A stretch of 64,000 nucleotides of DNA from Oopsacas minuta (GCA_024704765.1 JAKMXF010000188.1:62001-126000), one strand, 5' to 3'. Shown: positions 36,001-51,000, numbered from the stretch's first letter. Program-made: numbers and translations. The notes: a model not told the origin generated them from the letters alone.

Positions 36001-39000
36001 GTCTCCCAAAATGGACATTCCGAGAAGCGAACAACCTCGTGGCACGAATTGAATTTGCCAAGCATATAATTACTACTTAAGCGTCTCCGACTAGCGGATA
36101 ATTCTCTACAACGGACAGATAACATGTCCCCAACGTGTCCGTTATTCGGAGACTCCACTGTATAACATGTGTAATTACCATCTTAGGATTTTAAATCATT
36201 TGAATGATCAAGACCTAGAGAAGGTTAAGCACAGAGAATATGTAGTGTACTTAGTACCTACAGGACCTCTTCTGAGTGAACTAAACTCATTCATGGCATC
36301 TAGCATAGAACAGTGCGGCAGGAACGGAGCACACAAAACCTTCCCACACACAACTCTGTGTAAATTCTTCACTGTAAGTTTACATTAGATGTTTATTCAT
36401 AAGAATTATTTTTGATTACATTCCACTTTATATATTTTGTGAACATCTTGAAATTTCTAATATGAAAATTTGTACATATTTACCACAGTCAGGCCCACAG
36501 GATCTTGTTTATAATAAGATTCATATAGGAGAATTTCATTTATCCGCATATTATGGGAGTTATTGCTTTCAATAGCTACTTGGTTCATAATAGAATGTTC
36601 ATTATAAGCGGGTTCATAATAAGTGATCCTGACTGTATATGTACATTTTAGGGATAGATTTGAGACCGGGGTCGAGTATAACTTTAAAATAACTCTTCAT
36701 ATTGACGGTTGATCATATTTCACTTACTCAATCTAAGTTTGCTATATCCTAGAGATTATATTCCAATAGCATAATAACTGAGTAAAGAATAACTCCGAGC
36801 TTCATCCTTCACTCCCGATCTGAGAGACATACATTTTATGATATAATAAGTAATTACGTACAAAAATAATAATATTCTAATTACATCAATATACACTACA
36901 TATAAAGTGATAAGTTATTACCATCACCAGTCTAGTGATATTATAGCTCTATAGCGTGTGAGAGATCCATAAACATATCAGATATATCCAGGAAGCTAAA
37001 CAGCTCGTATAGCTCTGTATTAAGATAGGAGCTGTGAAATAGAATAGTTGGTATAGGAGGATAACACCTAGGCATACAATCCTTCTTAAACCCTAGATGT
37101 AGTCTGATACATGTCCAGAAGAATAAGAACCGTTTAACTATATACTGTAGAGTATCATCAGTACACAGCTGTTTGTATGATAGAGGTAGGTTAGGTAGAC
37201 TAGACAGTGTACTGAAAGCTATGTCTTCTACTTGTGTTATTAGTTCTAAGGCTGTATGAGCTAGCTTAGTACTGATTGACTGTATGCTACAGATTAGACA
37301 GAGACCTGAGAGAGGAGAGGAGAGGAAGAGGGTCAGGAGACCGCCTCCCCGTGTCATGGTATTCTCTATAGTAGTGGGGTAATGAGGAGGGGACATTATA
37401 CAAATGAAGGGTTGGTGGAACCTGTCAGGGAATGAGAGCTCAGTCTGTGAGAGGAATCCTGGGCAGTCTATCAGAAGAAATAAAGGTCGACGTAGAAAAG
37501 GATAGATATCTTCCATGAACAGCTGATCATGTTGTTGTAGAGGTATGCTACTACTATTCTTATGTACTGGCAGGAGAATAGAGTTTGTAGTGTAACTGGG
37601 GTGAAGCTCACCTGTTTGTTGGATAGAGCTATATGATGAAGAGTAAGCAGTAGATTCTCCTGATATGTATAGCAATAAAGCTTGATGAGGTGATAGTGTA
37701 TTAGATATACCAGACAATACTTCTATGAGAGAGATAGTACTGATCTTATGGATATGTGTTATCATAGTCTCTATCCCGTCTTCTCTTGTTACTCTATGTA
37801 GTAGACTATTCATCCTGTAATGGTCTATTGTGTAGTCTATCAGTTTGCTCTGTTTAGTGTTACCTCCCACCAATACTGCCTGGCCTAGAGAGAATGTGAT
37901 AGTGTCAGAGCGAGCAGGAGTGTGAGCAGGTAAGGTTTGGAAGGGAGATATTTCTAATAATGTGTCATCTTCAATTGGTAGGCAGACGTATGACAAGAAT
38001 GAACTGAATTCTGACAGTACATGTGCATACTCTTCAGGTACACTCTCTCCCTTACCACTTGATGTCTTTTGGATAATATCAGATAGTCGGGTAAGGTAAT
38101 CCTGTACTGAGCTGAAGTTTTCAAGAAAGAAAGATACCTGTATAGCTCTTGAGAAAGATCTCAGTTTCTTATGCATCAAATTACCTACATCAACTTCTGT
38201 CTGTACTTCCCAATCAAAATAATCTCTCTTTAGAATAGCGTTATAGAATGAGAATGATTCTCTTAGGAACTTAATCTGTGACGTATGTATATAGTAACTC
38301 ATATAAAGATGGGCTATACGGGATCCTATCTCACCGATTTGATAACGTCTCAGGTCTAAAGCCTGTCGCTGTTGCTGTTGGTATTGCCAGAGAATATCGA
38401 ATTGTGAGAATGCTTGAAAGAATAGAGATTTCCATCTAGTGCTGTCTGCTGTGTATGCAGGAAGTTGTAGTATTCTAGAGAATAGATCGTTACTGATACG
38501 ACATAGCTCGTCATATTTCATCACTACTTCTTTCGAATAGGTATTTTCTGGCTGTATAACCTTTGTAATATCTGGTGTATGTTCTATTTCTATTTCTTCT
38601 GTATCTTCTCCCAAATCGTCCTCTGATAAAGACTGTGCTTCCATATCTGTGTTAGGCAATTAATTGTTAGCTAGATCACCTGCTTGACTTGGAAGGCACC
38701 TGCAAAAACAACTGACGGTGACAGTTGTTTGTTGCCTGGCCTTAGGATAGATTAACCTATGCTATTCAGGCATAATACCTGTTTGACAAGCCATGCTTAC
38801 AGTTTTGTGAACATTATTAGTTTATTACCTCGTTAAGAGAGACACCTAGTTGTAAGTCTGAATCTATGTAACTGTTACAAATTGTAGAGCAGAAATGGCC
38901 GACATGTGCGACAATTGCAAGTTGAAATTAACAAAACGATGAGGGAAAATTCGAAGAATAAAATGTTTTCCTTTCGTTTAAGACCTAAAGTCAGGGTTGC

Positions 39001-42000
39001 CGTTGGAACGGAATACACAAATATCGTCATTATTGTTATTAATTCATCATTACTCAATGCATAAATTCAGCTACACCGTAAGTATATAATCTAGCTAATA
39101 AGACAAACATAAATGAATTTGCTTCGTCTAGCATTTGCATACCAAATTTGGCTTAAGTTTTTATTAATCCACCAATTTTTCCGCTGATGCGTCAGAAAAT
39201 AATGAAACTATGATGATACAAAGAACCGCCCGCCCGCATGCATGCTCAGGTGGATCTTATATTGAGCTGAAACAATATTACCATTAAGAGTGTCCTTAAT
39301 TAAAAGCCTAGTGACCGCATGGCCAAGTCTATAATATTACAATGAAGAAGTGTTGACCGAATTTCCTCCGCTGAATCGGGTTAATCAGCACGGTATACCT
39401 GGAGATAACCCTAATTGTTTCGTAAAAATATGGAAGAGTTTGATTTCCCATAGACATATAAATATATTATAAGTCTGGCTCAGATTATTTTAAGATTGGC
39501 CAGATTCAATAATTCAAGAATCATATAATTTTCAATATTTCACAAAATCAATTTCAGTTTAACAACAACAGTACAACAAAGCATGAGAATATAAAATGTA
39601 CAAAGTTCGATAATTTATTCTAAATAATGTAAATAGTTAGAAAAAAAAACAGAATGCTCTGAGCAAGAACGAACTTTCTGGATTGTGTAATACAAGCAAA
39701 ACTTGTTTAGAATTCAAACAAGCAGCAAATACAGTACAAAAACAATTAATCTAGCCGTACTAGTTGGTTTGCCTCCTCTTCAATGGTTTTAACAATGCCT
39801 GAGTAATCCATCCATGATTTGAACTCTTATATATCCATTTATGCTGCATTTTCCCATCATCAGAATATACGTAATTCGTATAAAGGTTTGGGACCTCTTC
39901 ATCAGATGCTAGACTACCTTCATTAATCCTTTTAACATTACTAATAATTAAGTTATGTTCTTCATCAACCAGCAATAGACTGAAACCAATATCTAGACTG
40001 AGAGGTACAATAGCTCTGACAACATCTCCTCTCCAGTTAAATATCTGTACTGCATATAGACTGTTCTTATACAAAACACAGAAATAGGTTAATTCATATG
40101 ACGTTCCTACTATCTTAACATCCAGTACCGAAGGGAAATCTTTGATATCTGGAGAGTGTAACATTATATCTCCTTCTCTTATATCTTTTATTTTAGTCAA
40201 TGTATCAAGGGTACAGCATTTAGTCCATAATTTATGATTATTTTGGAACCACAAATGGTTAGATTATTGGTATCAATCTTCTTCAAGTCAAAGATAAACG
40301 GTGAATTCCAATCCTGTTTGGTGTAGAATTCCTTATTGGGCTTATTTACATTCGTGAGTACTTTGGAGATAGTTTGACTATCAATCGGATTCATCTTTGA
40401 GATGCACAGCTGTACATTCCTGTAATCTAAAGTAGACACAGTATAATTCATAAATTCTTGCTGATTCGGAGATGTCAGACAATTGGAGAGCAGATTTCAA
40501 ACATTTACAGGAAAAAGCCTAACAATAGTCTGTAACACCTTTCTATTGAAATCAAATACGTTTTACTTTGTACATTCGTAAAACGGAGTACAGGGGGGAC
40601 TTAAATGTTAACAGTCACGACGAAATTCAGAATTATTTTAGAACTTTCGTTTCAACAGCTAGTTATGGGGTAATTGCATGATTATTATTGGGAATCATTA
40701 ACATAAATTTGAGGAGACAGGGGGCATAGCCCCTCTGAAAAGAACACAACAAACAACCCCGAGCTGAACTACTGTCGATTGACATTTTAGTGCAGCTCCT
40801 ATAGGAAGATGCCCTAATAGCATGTACAATGTACGACGTCCGTAAGTCCGTCCGTCCGTCCGCGTGGCCGTTCGAAATCTAGCAGTACGATTAATGTGAA
40901 AATTGGTATACATTTGGTTCCGAGATTAACACCTCAGGTACGATTTTCTAAAGTGAATATTTCACACCTTTCTATTTAAACTCCTAGCATGCTAGAGATT
41001 AGGTTTCAATCTGTCGTGATAATTGGGTGCGTAGAGTCCAAATTTTGAGATTTTCAGAGCCTGAAAGTAACAATTTCACAGATTTATCATATGATTAATC
41101 ATATTTCACACTGTATTCCAACATGATGCTAGAGATTTCGTGCTTGTCAGGGTTATTGAGTATGTAGATTCCAATTTTGATATTTTCGAATAACCATCAA
41201 CATGATGGTTATTTAAAATATCAAAATTGGTACTTATATTTTGATCATAAACTTTGTATTGATCATATTTTTATCACTTCACGACATATAATTTGCATTG
41301 GGTATAAATATATATGACCCAGATGACTGAGCTGGACTCCCAGTCCGAAAACTGGTACGGCGTGGCTGGACCACATTCGAATACTTCTGGCTAGAGTGGA
41401 GGGATGTTAATTCATATAATCGGGACAGTTAAGTGTAACCACGCATAATTAAATAAAGAGTTATATACCTATAATGGGGAGATGGCATCCTATGAAGGTG
41501 ATAATAAGAATCAATCCAAATTCATCAAGGGGAATTTGGTAGAGATGGTTTTCATCAATGTTGAACATCTGAATCCGTCTGTTACCAGCGTCTGCAACAT
41601 ACATACGATCTGTTCTAGGATCTATAGTTAATCCTACTGGTCTGTTCACCTGTGTTCTCTCTGATCCGGGACGTATTTTCTCCCATAACAATTCATGCTT
41701 AGCCTTGTATGAGTCTAATATATCTTTACCTTCAGACTATGCATGCATTCTCTATAGCATTCTCACACTCACTAGTGTTCGATTTCAGATACTTTTTCGA
41801 ATAAACCTGTTTTTCTATTCTAATTATCTGGTTTTGTATGTTGTCATATGCTGCAGCGAGTGTAGAAGCTAACTGGCGATCTTTCATGCTTTCTATTAGG
41901 TTTACTCTAGTCCTGTGTAGGTTGTCTAGGTGATCAGCATGAGGATGTCTATGAGAGTTCCTTTTATTGTCCAGACTTTGTATAATGCTCTCTTATTTAT

Positions 42001-45000
42001 CATCCAACTTTTTATGAAGGAATTTTAATTTATCTCTCACAGTTCTCTTCTGAGTTACGATATGTGAACTAGTGAAGTGATGAGATGTCTCCTGTATAGA
42101 GCAGGGGCTGTCACTAGATTCGGAGGGTCTGAGCAAGCCCGTGAATGATTTCGTAAGTCTTGGATACACCTTATCGGATTTAAAGTCCTGCTGGCCATCC
42201 CAAAGTTCATCATCACTTAAGTAAAATCGGCTATAGTAATATTTTGTCATATTATTGTGATACCTGCTGTTCACTAGTTAAATTCTACTAGAGAGCAAAT
42301 CTACATTTTAAGAATTTCAACAAATACTGAATTATTGAGCGCATCCGTCCCTGATAATTGCTACCACATTAATTACCTTTCTACTCTCACGTAGGTTTGA
42401 ATATTGAAACAATTTCTCATAACTGCGAAATACACATTTAGTTTGGAATAATTTCCGATTGACTTTGTGCCTTGCGTATTAGATTAGATATATATACATT
42501 TGATCAGGGAAATAATGGAAAAATAATACTTAAGTTCGTAGGTCAATACTTACAAGATGTATCAGTACACCCTCGATTATCCGAACACCTTCGTCATAAA
42601 CTTTCCATTTTGGTGTTCGGATAACTTAAATAGTGTATTTTCCTATATGAAATTCACAACACACAGGCATATGTGAAATTGTGAATTTGTAATTTCGTAT
42701 ATTGAATGCATATTTATTACAATTTGGGCCTAATATGGTCACACGATCCGAAAACCAAAAGTAGAATAAAACATTCTTTTGAAATGAAATTCGAACAATC
42801 TTCAGAAAACAAATGTTCTCCCTGCTGTTGTTCGGATAATCGGGGGTCTACCTGTTATTTAGGGTAAGATGCGAGCAAAGCGAGCAGAAATTTTACAGTT
42901 TGCAATTTGAATCAAGGAGGCATGCCCCGGTGTAAAATCATTACGAAAAAATTATAAACGCGGAATAATGAATGAATTGTGCAATACAATGTCTTGTGCG
43001 TATGAAATGGCGATTTACTAACCTCTCTGAGGTCAGAAAAATTTTCCTCAATTTCTAATTTTACATATTTTTATCAAAATTACTTTGGTCAACATGTTAA
43101 TTAGGCTCGAAGTGTTGCTTGTGAATATTTGTATATTCGCTAATCTGTGTTTGCGTCAATTTCTCAAAACATTATGAACATCTAATACCATATCTGAGAT
43201 ACGTCCTCTTATACATTAATACCGGAAGTTTATTGAACACCCCCCTCAATTTTCAACATTTCTTTTATGATCAGATCTGGTAATTCAAATATTTTATACG
43301 CCATTTCGAAAACCGCGCTATTTATGGATCTTATATTATCCGGTCTATATTATCAGACTTTAATATTCGAGTTAGGACGTCAAACACAATCTAAATGTCC
43401 TTTAACCACAGATTTTGAGTGATTATGTATACCACTTACTCTAACTACAGAGTAACTGATTCTGAAAACTCAGATCTAAGTGATTCAGATTCTTTATTCA
43501 TTACTAAAATATGTTCTGTACAATAAGTAAACAGACATTACCACTCCATAATTGATTATGCTCAACTTGTATCTTATAAATAAAATACAGCAAATATTCT
43601 ATGATCCATGTTCAACAACACCACCAATCATGGAAAGGTGTTTGACGTCATAACTCGAATACTAAAGTCTGACAATATAGACCGGATAATATTAGATCCA
43701 TAAATAGCTCGCATTTCGGCAATGGTGTAGAAAAATATTTAAAGTAACAGATCCGGTCATATAAGAAATGCTGAAAATTGAGGGGGGGGGTGTTCAATAA
43801 ACGTCCGTATTCATATATAAGAGGACGTATCTCAGATATGGTATTAGATGTTCATAATGTTTTGAGAAATTGACGCAAACACAGATTAGCGAATATACAA
43901 ATATTCACAAGCAACACTTCGAGCCTAATTAACATTTTAGAGCTGGGGGGCATTGTCTCCTATGCCTCCACCGTGGCGACGTCCTTGGCAGAATATTTCA
44001 TATTTATGAAACGGGATATACCATGGATTAGTGGCAAAATTGGTGTAAGGAATTGTGATTGCACCTTGTAAGTTTTCTATAATGTATTCGCGCTTTCACA
44101 GTACAGTGAAACCTGCATAAACCGACACCTGTATAATCCGAAGATCTGTTGTATAATATTTTGAGGCATGTTTAGATTCAAAACAACAAAAGTAAATGAC
44201 TATATATCCTCGCGACTAATTTTTCCCGTGAATACATCCATTCGATCACTAAAAATTTGGACTAATACCGATTTTGATATTTGGACTAACGCAAACATAT
44301 GAAATTTGGTCTAATGTATACATACGAATTTGGACTAATGCATGCGCCCCATACGTATTATATTACCATGGATATTCAGCATCTATAATATTTTGAGGGA
44401 ATGCTTCAAATTACCAGCAAGGGCCGTGCCGAATTTACGTGACGTGACGGTCCCGAAAAGTGTAGATGTACGGGACATAGAAATTAAGTCCTCAATAGGA
44501 TTCAAGACTTGGGACAGCGCTTCGAGCGTTTAATAATTAAAGAAGTCGGGGAATGTCGTATTTTGTTTGTTCTATATTCGATTACATTTCATTGAATTTA
44601 AGTACTTGGGTATAATTGAACACGTAACAAGATGACAATGTGTTGGTAATTTGCAGCATTCCCCTCATAATATTATCAACAGATCTCTATAATTCGACTG
44701 TATTTCGCATCTGAAAGAGCTTCTTAAAATACAAATTTACCTGCATAAATCCGACCAAATTTTCATGTCGCAACGAGTGTCGGTTTATGCAGGTTTCACT
44801 GGTATCGTACCTCCTTCTTTTCATCGAATTATGCCAGATCTAGCACATATATTTATAATGCCAGTATGGCAACAGTGCCTATGTATAGTTGTTTAGTTGT
44901 TTAGAGCAAGTCTCTGTGAGTATGTTGAGATTGCAATTATTAGTTTACTTTATATTCAAAAAACAACGAATAAATTTTCATATGGTTCAGTCAAAAGTGC

Positions 45001-48000
45001 AAAAATCAGATTCAGCATACTCAAGTTTTTTAAATTCAAACTTTTTTGAATTTTGTTTTACTTTCTTGGTAAACTTGATATTTATATTGCATTGTTTTGC
45101 AACATCTCAGAATTGAAGGGTTCAATTTCAAAAGGCATACCATAAATCCTTTCCCTGACAACCGACGAACAGTAGGTGAGACTGAGAGGGTACAATCACT
45201 ACATACCCTCTATATAACCAAAAACACAATATTTTGCTATTCATTTAATCCTAATTATTACTAATAACTATACTCCTGACTCCAACAAGAATAACATTAT
45301 TCTATAATCTAATTCAAATACAGATCTAACGTAATCTTCTAGCTTCCCTCTCAGACTCTAAGAGACATAGCACATCTCCTACTCTCACAGGTCCCCTGAC
45401 ATTCCTGATTATAGATCTTGTCGTGTCAGTCACAAACTCCACACGTACCTGTGTACACTGTCCCTGACTACCAGTTCTCCCGATCACTTTTATAACCTTA
45501 GCTAGTTTAGTTGTTGTGGCGGGTGCTGAAGCTTGCTGCATGTTTTCACTTATCAAATATTGCTAATAAATTGAATTAAAGATTAAATATAATTGAATTT
45601 AGAGCCTGGTGAATATTTGAAATTTTAAAAAGGGGATTGAACGTTCTAATTCTGTCCCAAAATGGCTGAAATTATACACCTCGCAAAACATTCGCTCAAA
45701 TATTGCATTTTTCGTCGTTTCAGCTAGTAATATTAGCACATTTTAGAAAATTTTCAAAAAAATTTCGACTCCACTCCTAACTTTGGTTATTATATCACAA
45801 AATCTCTGTAGCTCCAAAACTGATAGTCACGTTTAAAGCTCGAACAAACTCAAAATTCCAACAAAATATTTTTTGACGTGAATAACTCATTTTGGAGCTA
45901 CAGGCCTGGCGATAGCTCCATTCGACAGCTCAGACGATTCTCTTTCGCCCTGACAGGTTAAAAGGCCAACTGAGGGTTTTTGTGAGATAGTTATATAATC
46001 ACCAGTGTTAGGAGTGAGGTTGAAATGATTTTGAAAATTTTAGAATAAAATATGCTAATATTACTGGCTAAAAACGGAAAAAATGCAATGTTTGAGCGAA
46101 AATTTGTGAGGTGTATAATTTGAGCCAGTTCTATAGGGATCATATACAATTATACGTATATGTAATTTTCTAATTTATGATTCATCAGTTGAGAGCATCT
46201 AGGCACCTTACCTAACAAAACCTATGTTAATATCAATTTCAATGAGATTAGATATTGTAATGATTATCTTAGGATTAAACCGTAATATCGAGAAATATTA
46301 ACTCCTTCATCTTACTTGCATTTAAAAATTAAGGGGCAATTAATACTGTATCTACTGCGTATGAATTAATGATCAGAGATATGTTATCGTAACAAAATAA
46401 TCATTTTAGTGCAAAGATTCTCTAATGGCAACATGTGTCCATTTGCTGCAACAGAAGTTTGACAAATTCCTCGCTTCAGCACCTAAGAAATTCGACCTAC
46501 AACCTTACAAATCGGATAAGTATTTTGGGCTTCTGTTAGATGACAAAACTGCTGACTGGTTCAAGAATATGCTCTGTGACTTTGCTAGCGAAGTATCCAA
46601 ATTAGGTAACATACAATGTAATACTTGATGTATTGAGATGAATTATTCAATAATTAGCCCGCTTGACTTTCTAGATCGTTTCCCGACGTAATGCGCCTCG
46701 ACAATAGCTGCTTTGGAGAATTGATATTAGTATCTTAATAATATAAATGTCTAATAGTGTGTATTATCCATGATGTATATTGGCTGAGCAATGCCAATAA
46801 TGAAATTTCAATAATCACAAAAGGTGACGTCATAATTTTGTCATAGGTGTGAATTTTCGTTCAAGGCTCAAACTTGCCCGAGCCATGCCCAAATTATCCC
46901 TCAATGCAAAAATAGTAATGTAATTGTTTCGAACTGTATCTCTGTATAATATGTTTAATTGTGATATTAGCTAATATCTTGTCTACAGATATTGAGGTAG
47001 AACCTCATAAGAAACAGTTACACTTAACGCTAGCATTTAAGTTCTTACAAGAACACAGACAAATACTGGATCAGCTGAGTAAGAAGATTAATTACCAGGC
47101 TCCAGCTAACTGGGAGATGAGGTTATATTCTAGAGATCCAAGACTAGCCAACTCCGAGGTTATTTATAATTATTAAAATACCAAATAAGGCCTGTAGTAT
47201 AGATATATTATCTATTTTAATTTTACTGTGGTTTTGCAGAGATGGATAAACCCCTGGGTCAGTAACCCGACCGGTTAATATTGATAATTATTAAACAATA
47301 CTAAATTTATTTATACAAGTAAACAAACACTGTGTGTCTGTGTCAATATGTATACTTGCCAACCTGAGTAACAAATAGCGAAAGTCACTCATAAATCTGG
47401 ACAATTGGCAAGTATGAATCTCAAACTGCTGGGCAACTTGTGCCCATCAACCCCAAATAGCAACAAGGATAGTGAAATGCTGTTAACATCACAACCAACT
47501 ATTACCAGTTTAACCTTTCTGTTATTTGGGCTTTGATATATCTTTTCTCTTTGTTAACTGACTAACTCGAATGTGCTAACAATCAGTTTCGGCCGATCTG
47601 AAATATCAATAACTATTTATAATAGCTTGTACAGGAGGGAATATCTTGTATCTTTGTGTTAATTAATACTTCTGTTATAACACACATAGATATATACCAA
47701 TACCAACAAATACTACTCCTACATAAGAATATAGTCTGTTTATTCGTGTACCAATACACTCCTCTGTTAGTAGAGTTACTACTAAAGTACCAGCATTAGC
47801 TAATGGAACAGCTGATGAGATGGATACTCTCCCCAGGGTCCAGTAGAAGAGGAGAGATCCCAGCTGATTAATTCCAAACACTAACCAGTAGCTAATATTA
47901 GTCAGTAGATACCATAGATCTGATCCTACCTGACCAGTGATAGATGTACTCTTGTTATTGTTTAATCCACTGCTTGCTGATCTAAGTAGTGGGTTAGTAA

Positions 48001-51000
48001 CTCCCCATAATAGTGCTACTAGTGATAGCAGTCCTATACTCAATAGCTCCATTTAATAATATCTGTAATAAATTTGAATAATACATATATACTATTTCTG
48101 GTGCGTGTAAAAATGCGCATTGGGGATCAGCGATGGGATTTAGTATATTATACAGGAAATAGTTTTTTAGGTAGGACACTTATAAGAAATAATCATTTTA
48201 TTTAATGTAAATGCAATGCAGAATAATACCTAATAAGAATGCGTAAAAATTATGTAAAGTATATAGTTGGCTGACCAACTGGACAGTACTTGAGAGTATG
48301 TGCATCATCCCCAGTAGCTCCACACTGAGTACACACAGTTTCTCTCAGATAAGGACATTCCACTCTACCAATAGAGTCTCTAAGACGATGTGACTTCTGA
48401 ATAGGTACACATCTCTTACTCTTCTGGCAGAAGACACAGAATCGAACCTTAGCGTACTCATCCTTCTTGAGCGCAGCTCTCTGTCTCTGTAGACACAGAG
48501 AGTATTGAATAGAGCTAAGGATAGGAGAGTCATCAGAGTCTGTATCTGTATCAGTTAATACAAGTTCCGTTGGTACAAACGGAGCAGCCAGTGGGTTTAA
48601 GGTTGATTGAATTGTAGAGACAGTCACTGTAGTTATGACGTCAGCTAATCCAAAGTAGTTGTTGAAGGGAGAATAGTTGTTTGTTTGTCGAGACATGAAA
48701 AGTTTTGTATTGTTGATTGTGATTGTTTTGATTTGATATTATTGGTAACTTTCTCTCCATTTTATACAAATGATTTATTGAAATTGACATTAATTGACAA
48801 TATTATCTGATAGATGTCAAATCTGTTTCATAAGCTAGTTAATTTGGTTGCCAATGCATGTCATATTGATCATAATTATTTTGACATGAATTAATGTAAT
48901 TTACAAATTATCAACAGAGAAACAATTTCTCACGATGTAGAGCTGTGTTGAGAGATTTTTTCTATTAGATTGAGTCATCGAATCCAATTTATCTTCTTTT
49001 GTTATCACAATGTAATATAATAAATGCTAATTTTACAAAATTTTAAAATAAGTAATATATAAACTATGTAGATAATCTTGATAAGAGAATGATAATAATA
49101 TTAATAGTAAATTGAATAATATTTGTATAAAACTTATAACAAACTGACTAATGTATTAAGCTATGCTAGTCTTAAAAATTATATGTAAAATAAAGAAATT
49201 GTTAGCGAAAAATAAATTAGTTATTTTAAGAAATTTTGTATAAAACCTTTAACATCCGAAATATTAATATAAATTTATTAATAGACTACTATATCATACA
49301 GATAGGAGAGTAGCCGGGCAACGAATAAAAAAGAGGCCATTTATATAAAAAATCTCATAAAAGTTAAAAATGTAAGGAATCAGTTAAGACTACCTAAAAA
49401 GTTCAAACGGCCATCTTTCATCTCGTTTAGGCGCCATTTATGCGATGACGTTAGCATTTATATAATTTGACTATTTTCTCAAATATTTTTGTAAAAAATG
49501 TATTTTATTTAACTTTATGCTAATGTTGTTTGAATTCGTACATGTTCTTCACACAAAGTTAAATTCATGTTTAAAGATAGTTTATTGAAGAAAAATTTCT
49601 GAATTATACCATAGAAATGAAAATAATATATTTATCAAAATATGATTTGAAGATGTGATCCGAATTCTATTCTAAAGAAAACGTGCTAATTCTTTATACC
49701 ATATGAATAAATAGAGGACATTAATTCATTGAAATACAAGAATTACAAAAAGTAAAAAAATTCTATTTTCGATGAGGATTTGTGTGAATTTTGATGTCGT
49801 GATTTGAATGCGCCTAAACGAGATGAAGGATTACCGTTTGAACTTTTTAGGTAGTCTTAACTGATTCCTTACATTTTCTAACCCTAAAAAGTTCAATTCA
49901 CAAATTTGAAGGGTTAATTTAACTTTTATGAGATTATACAAATGACTTCTCTTTTTTATTCGTTGCTCGGCTACTTTCCTATCTGTGTTATGTAGTAGTC
50001 TATGATTTATCTTATAAAGAATTAACAGTATCTAAGGCCATGAAAATATTATTTGTTTGTCATATCCGCTCGGACAATAATTCATGTATTTTATCGTTAC
50101 AAAGTGAATATTTAACATCTACATACAATCTAATACAAATAGAAATAAATATATAATATACTGTAGCCCCGATTTCCTAGAAAATCATAATGATAATCAA
50201 GTGCTTTACTTTAAATGGCCTAAAATACTAAATTTATGAATATTTAAGACAGTAACATTACTGTTCTTATTACAACGACCGCCACAATAAGTTTCCACAA
50301 TTTTGATATGCTCCAGATCTCGAGGGGACTTCAAATAAGGATTTTCTGATAAAATGACAAAATCTGCGAATTTCCCAACCCTAAGACTGCCTATCTTTTC
50401 TTCCATGAACAATTGCCAAGCAGGACCTATTGTATATGCTTTAATAGCCTCATGAACTGATATACACTGATCCTGTCCAAATACATGTTCTTTCCCCTTC
50501 TCACATCTAGTCACAGCTGTCTGCATGTTGATGAGAGGTAATGGAGGTCCTGATATAGCAGGGCTATCCTGATGTATAGATATATATCTATTGTATTTTA
50601 TAGCAGATGCTAGAGGTGCCCATCTATTAGTTCTCTCCCTGCCTAATATGTATTCGCTAAGAGTTCTACCATAATAATACAAATGATAAACAAATAAAGA
50701 TAGAGCTACTCCAATCTTCCCACAACGGGTAAGCTGCTGCTCTGTAGCTAGACCCAGGTGTTCTAGCCTGTGTCTACTATCAATACTATTCCCTGAAGTT
50801 AATGTCTCGTATATCCTCAATACTTGCTCAATAGCTCTCTCTCCCTGTGTGTGTACAGCTATCTGTACACCTAGTCTATGGTAATGCTCTATCTTATCTC
50901 GTAAGAGACTGGTTTCATACTTCAAGACACCGTAATTAGGGGGAGGAGGGAAGGATAGGGGTTCAGCTAGTGATGTATGCAACAGAGGTTCTCGTGTTGC

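Noticed and set aside
44342-44533. 63-codon plus-strand frame
   Set aside because: Lies within the pogo-like element at 44104-44801 and shows no transposase or other domain.
45326-45556. eS28 as a dead processed pseudogene
   Set aside because: The frame is intact, with all conserved blocks and no adjacent poly(A) tract; neighbouring genes are equally intronless.
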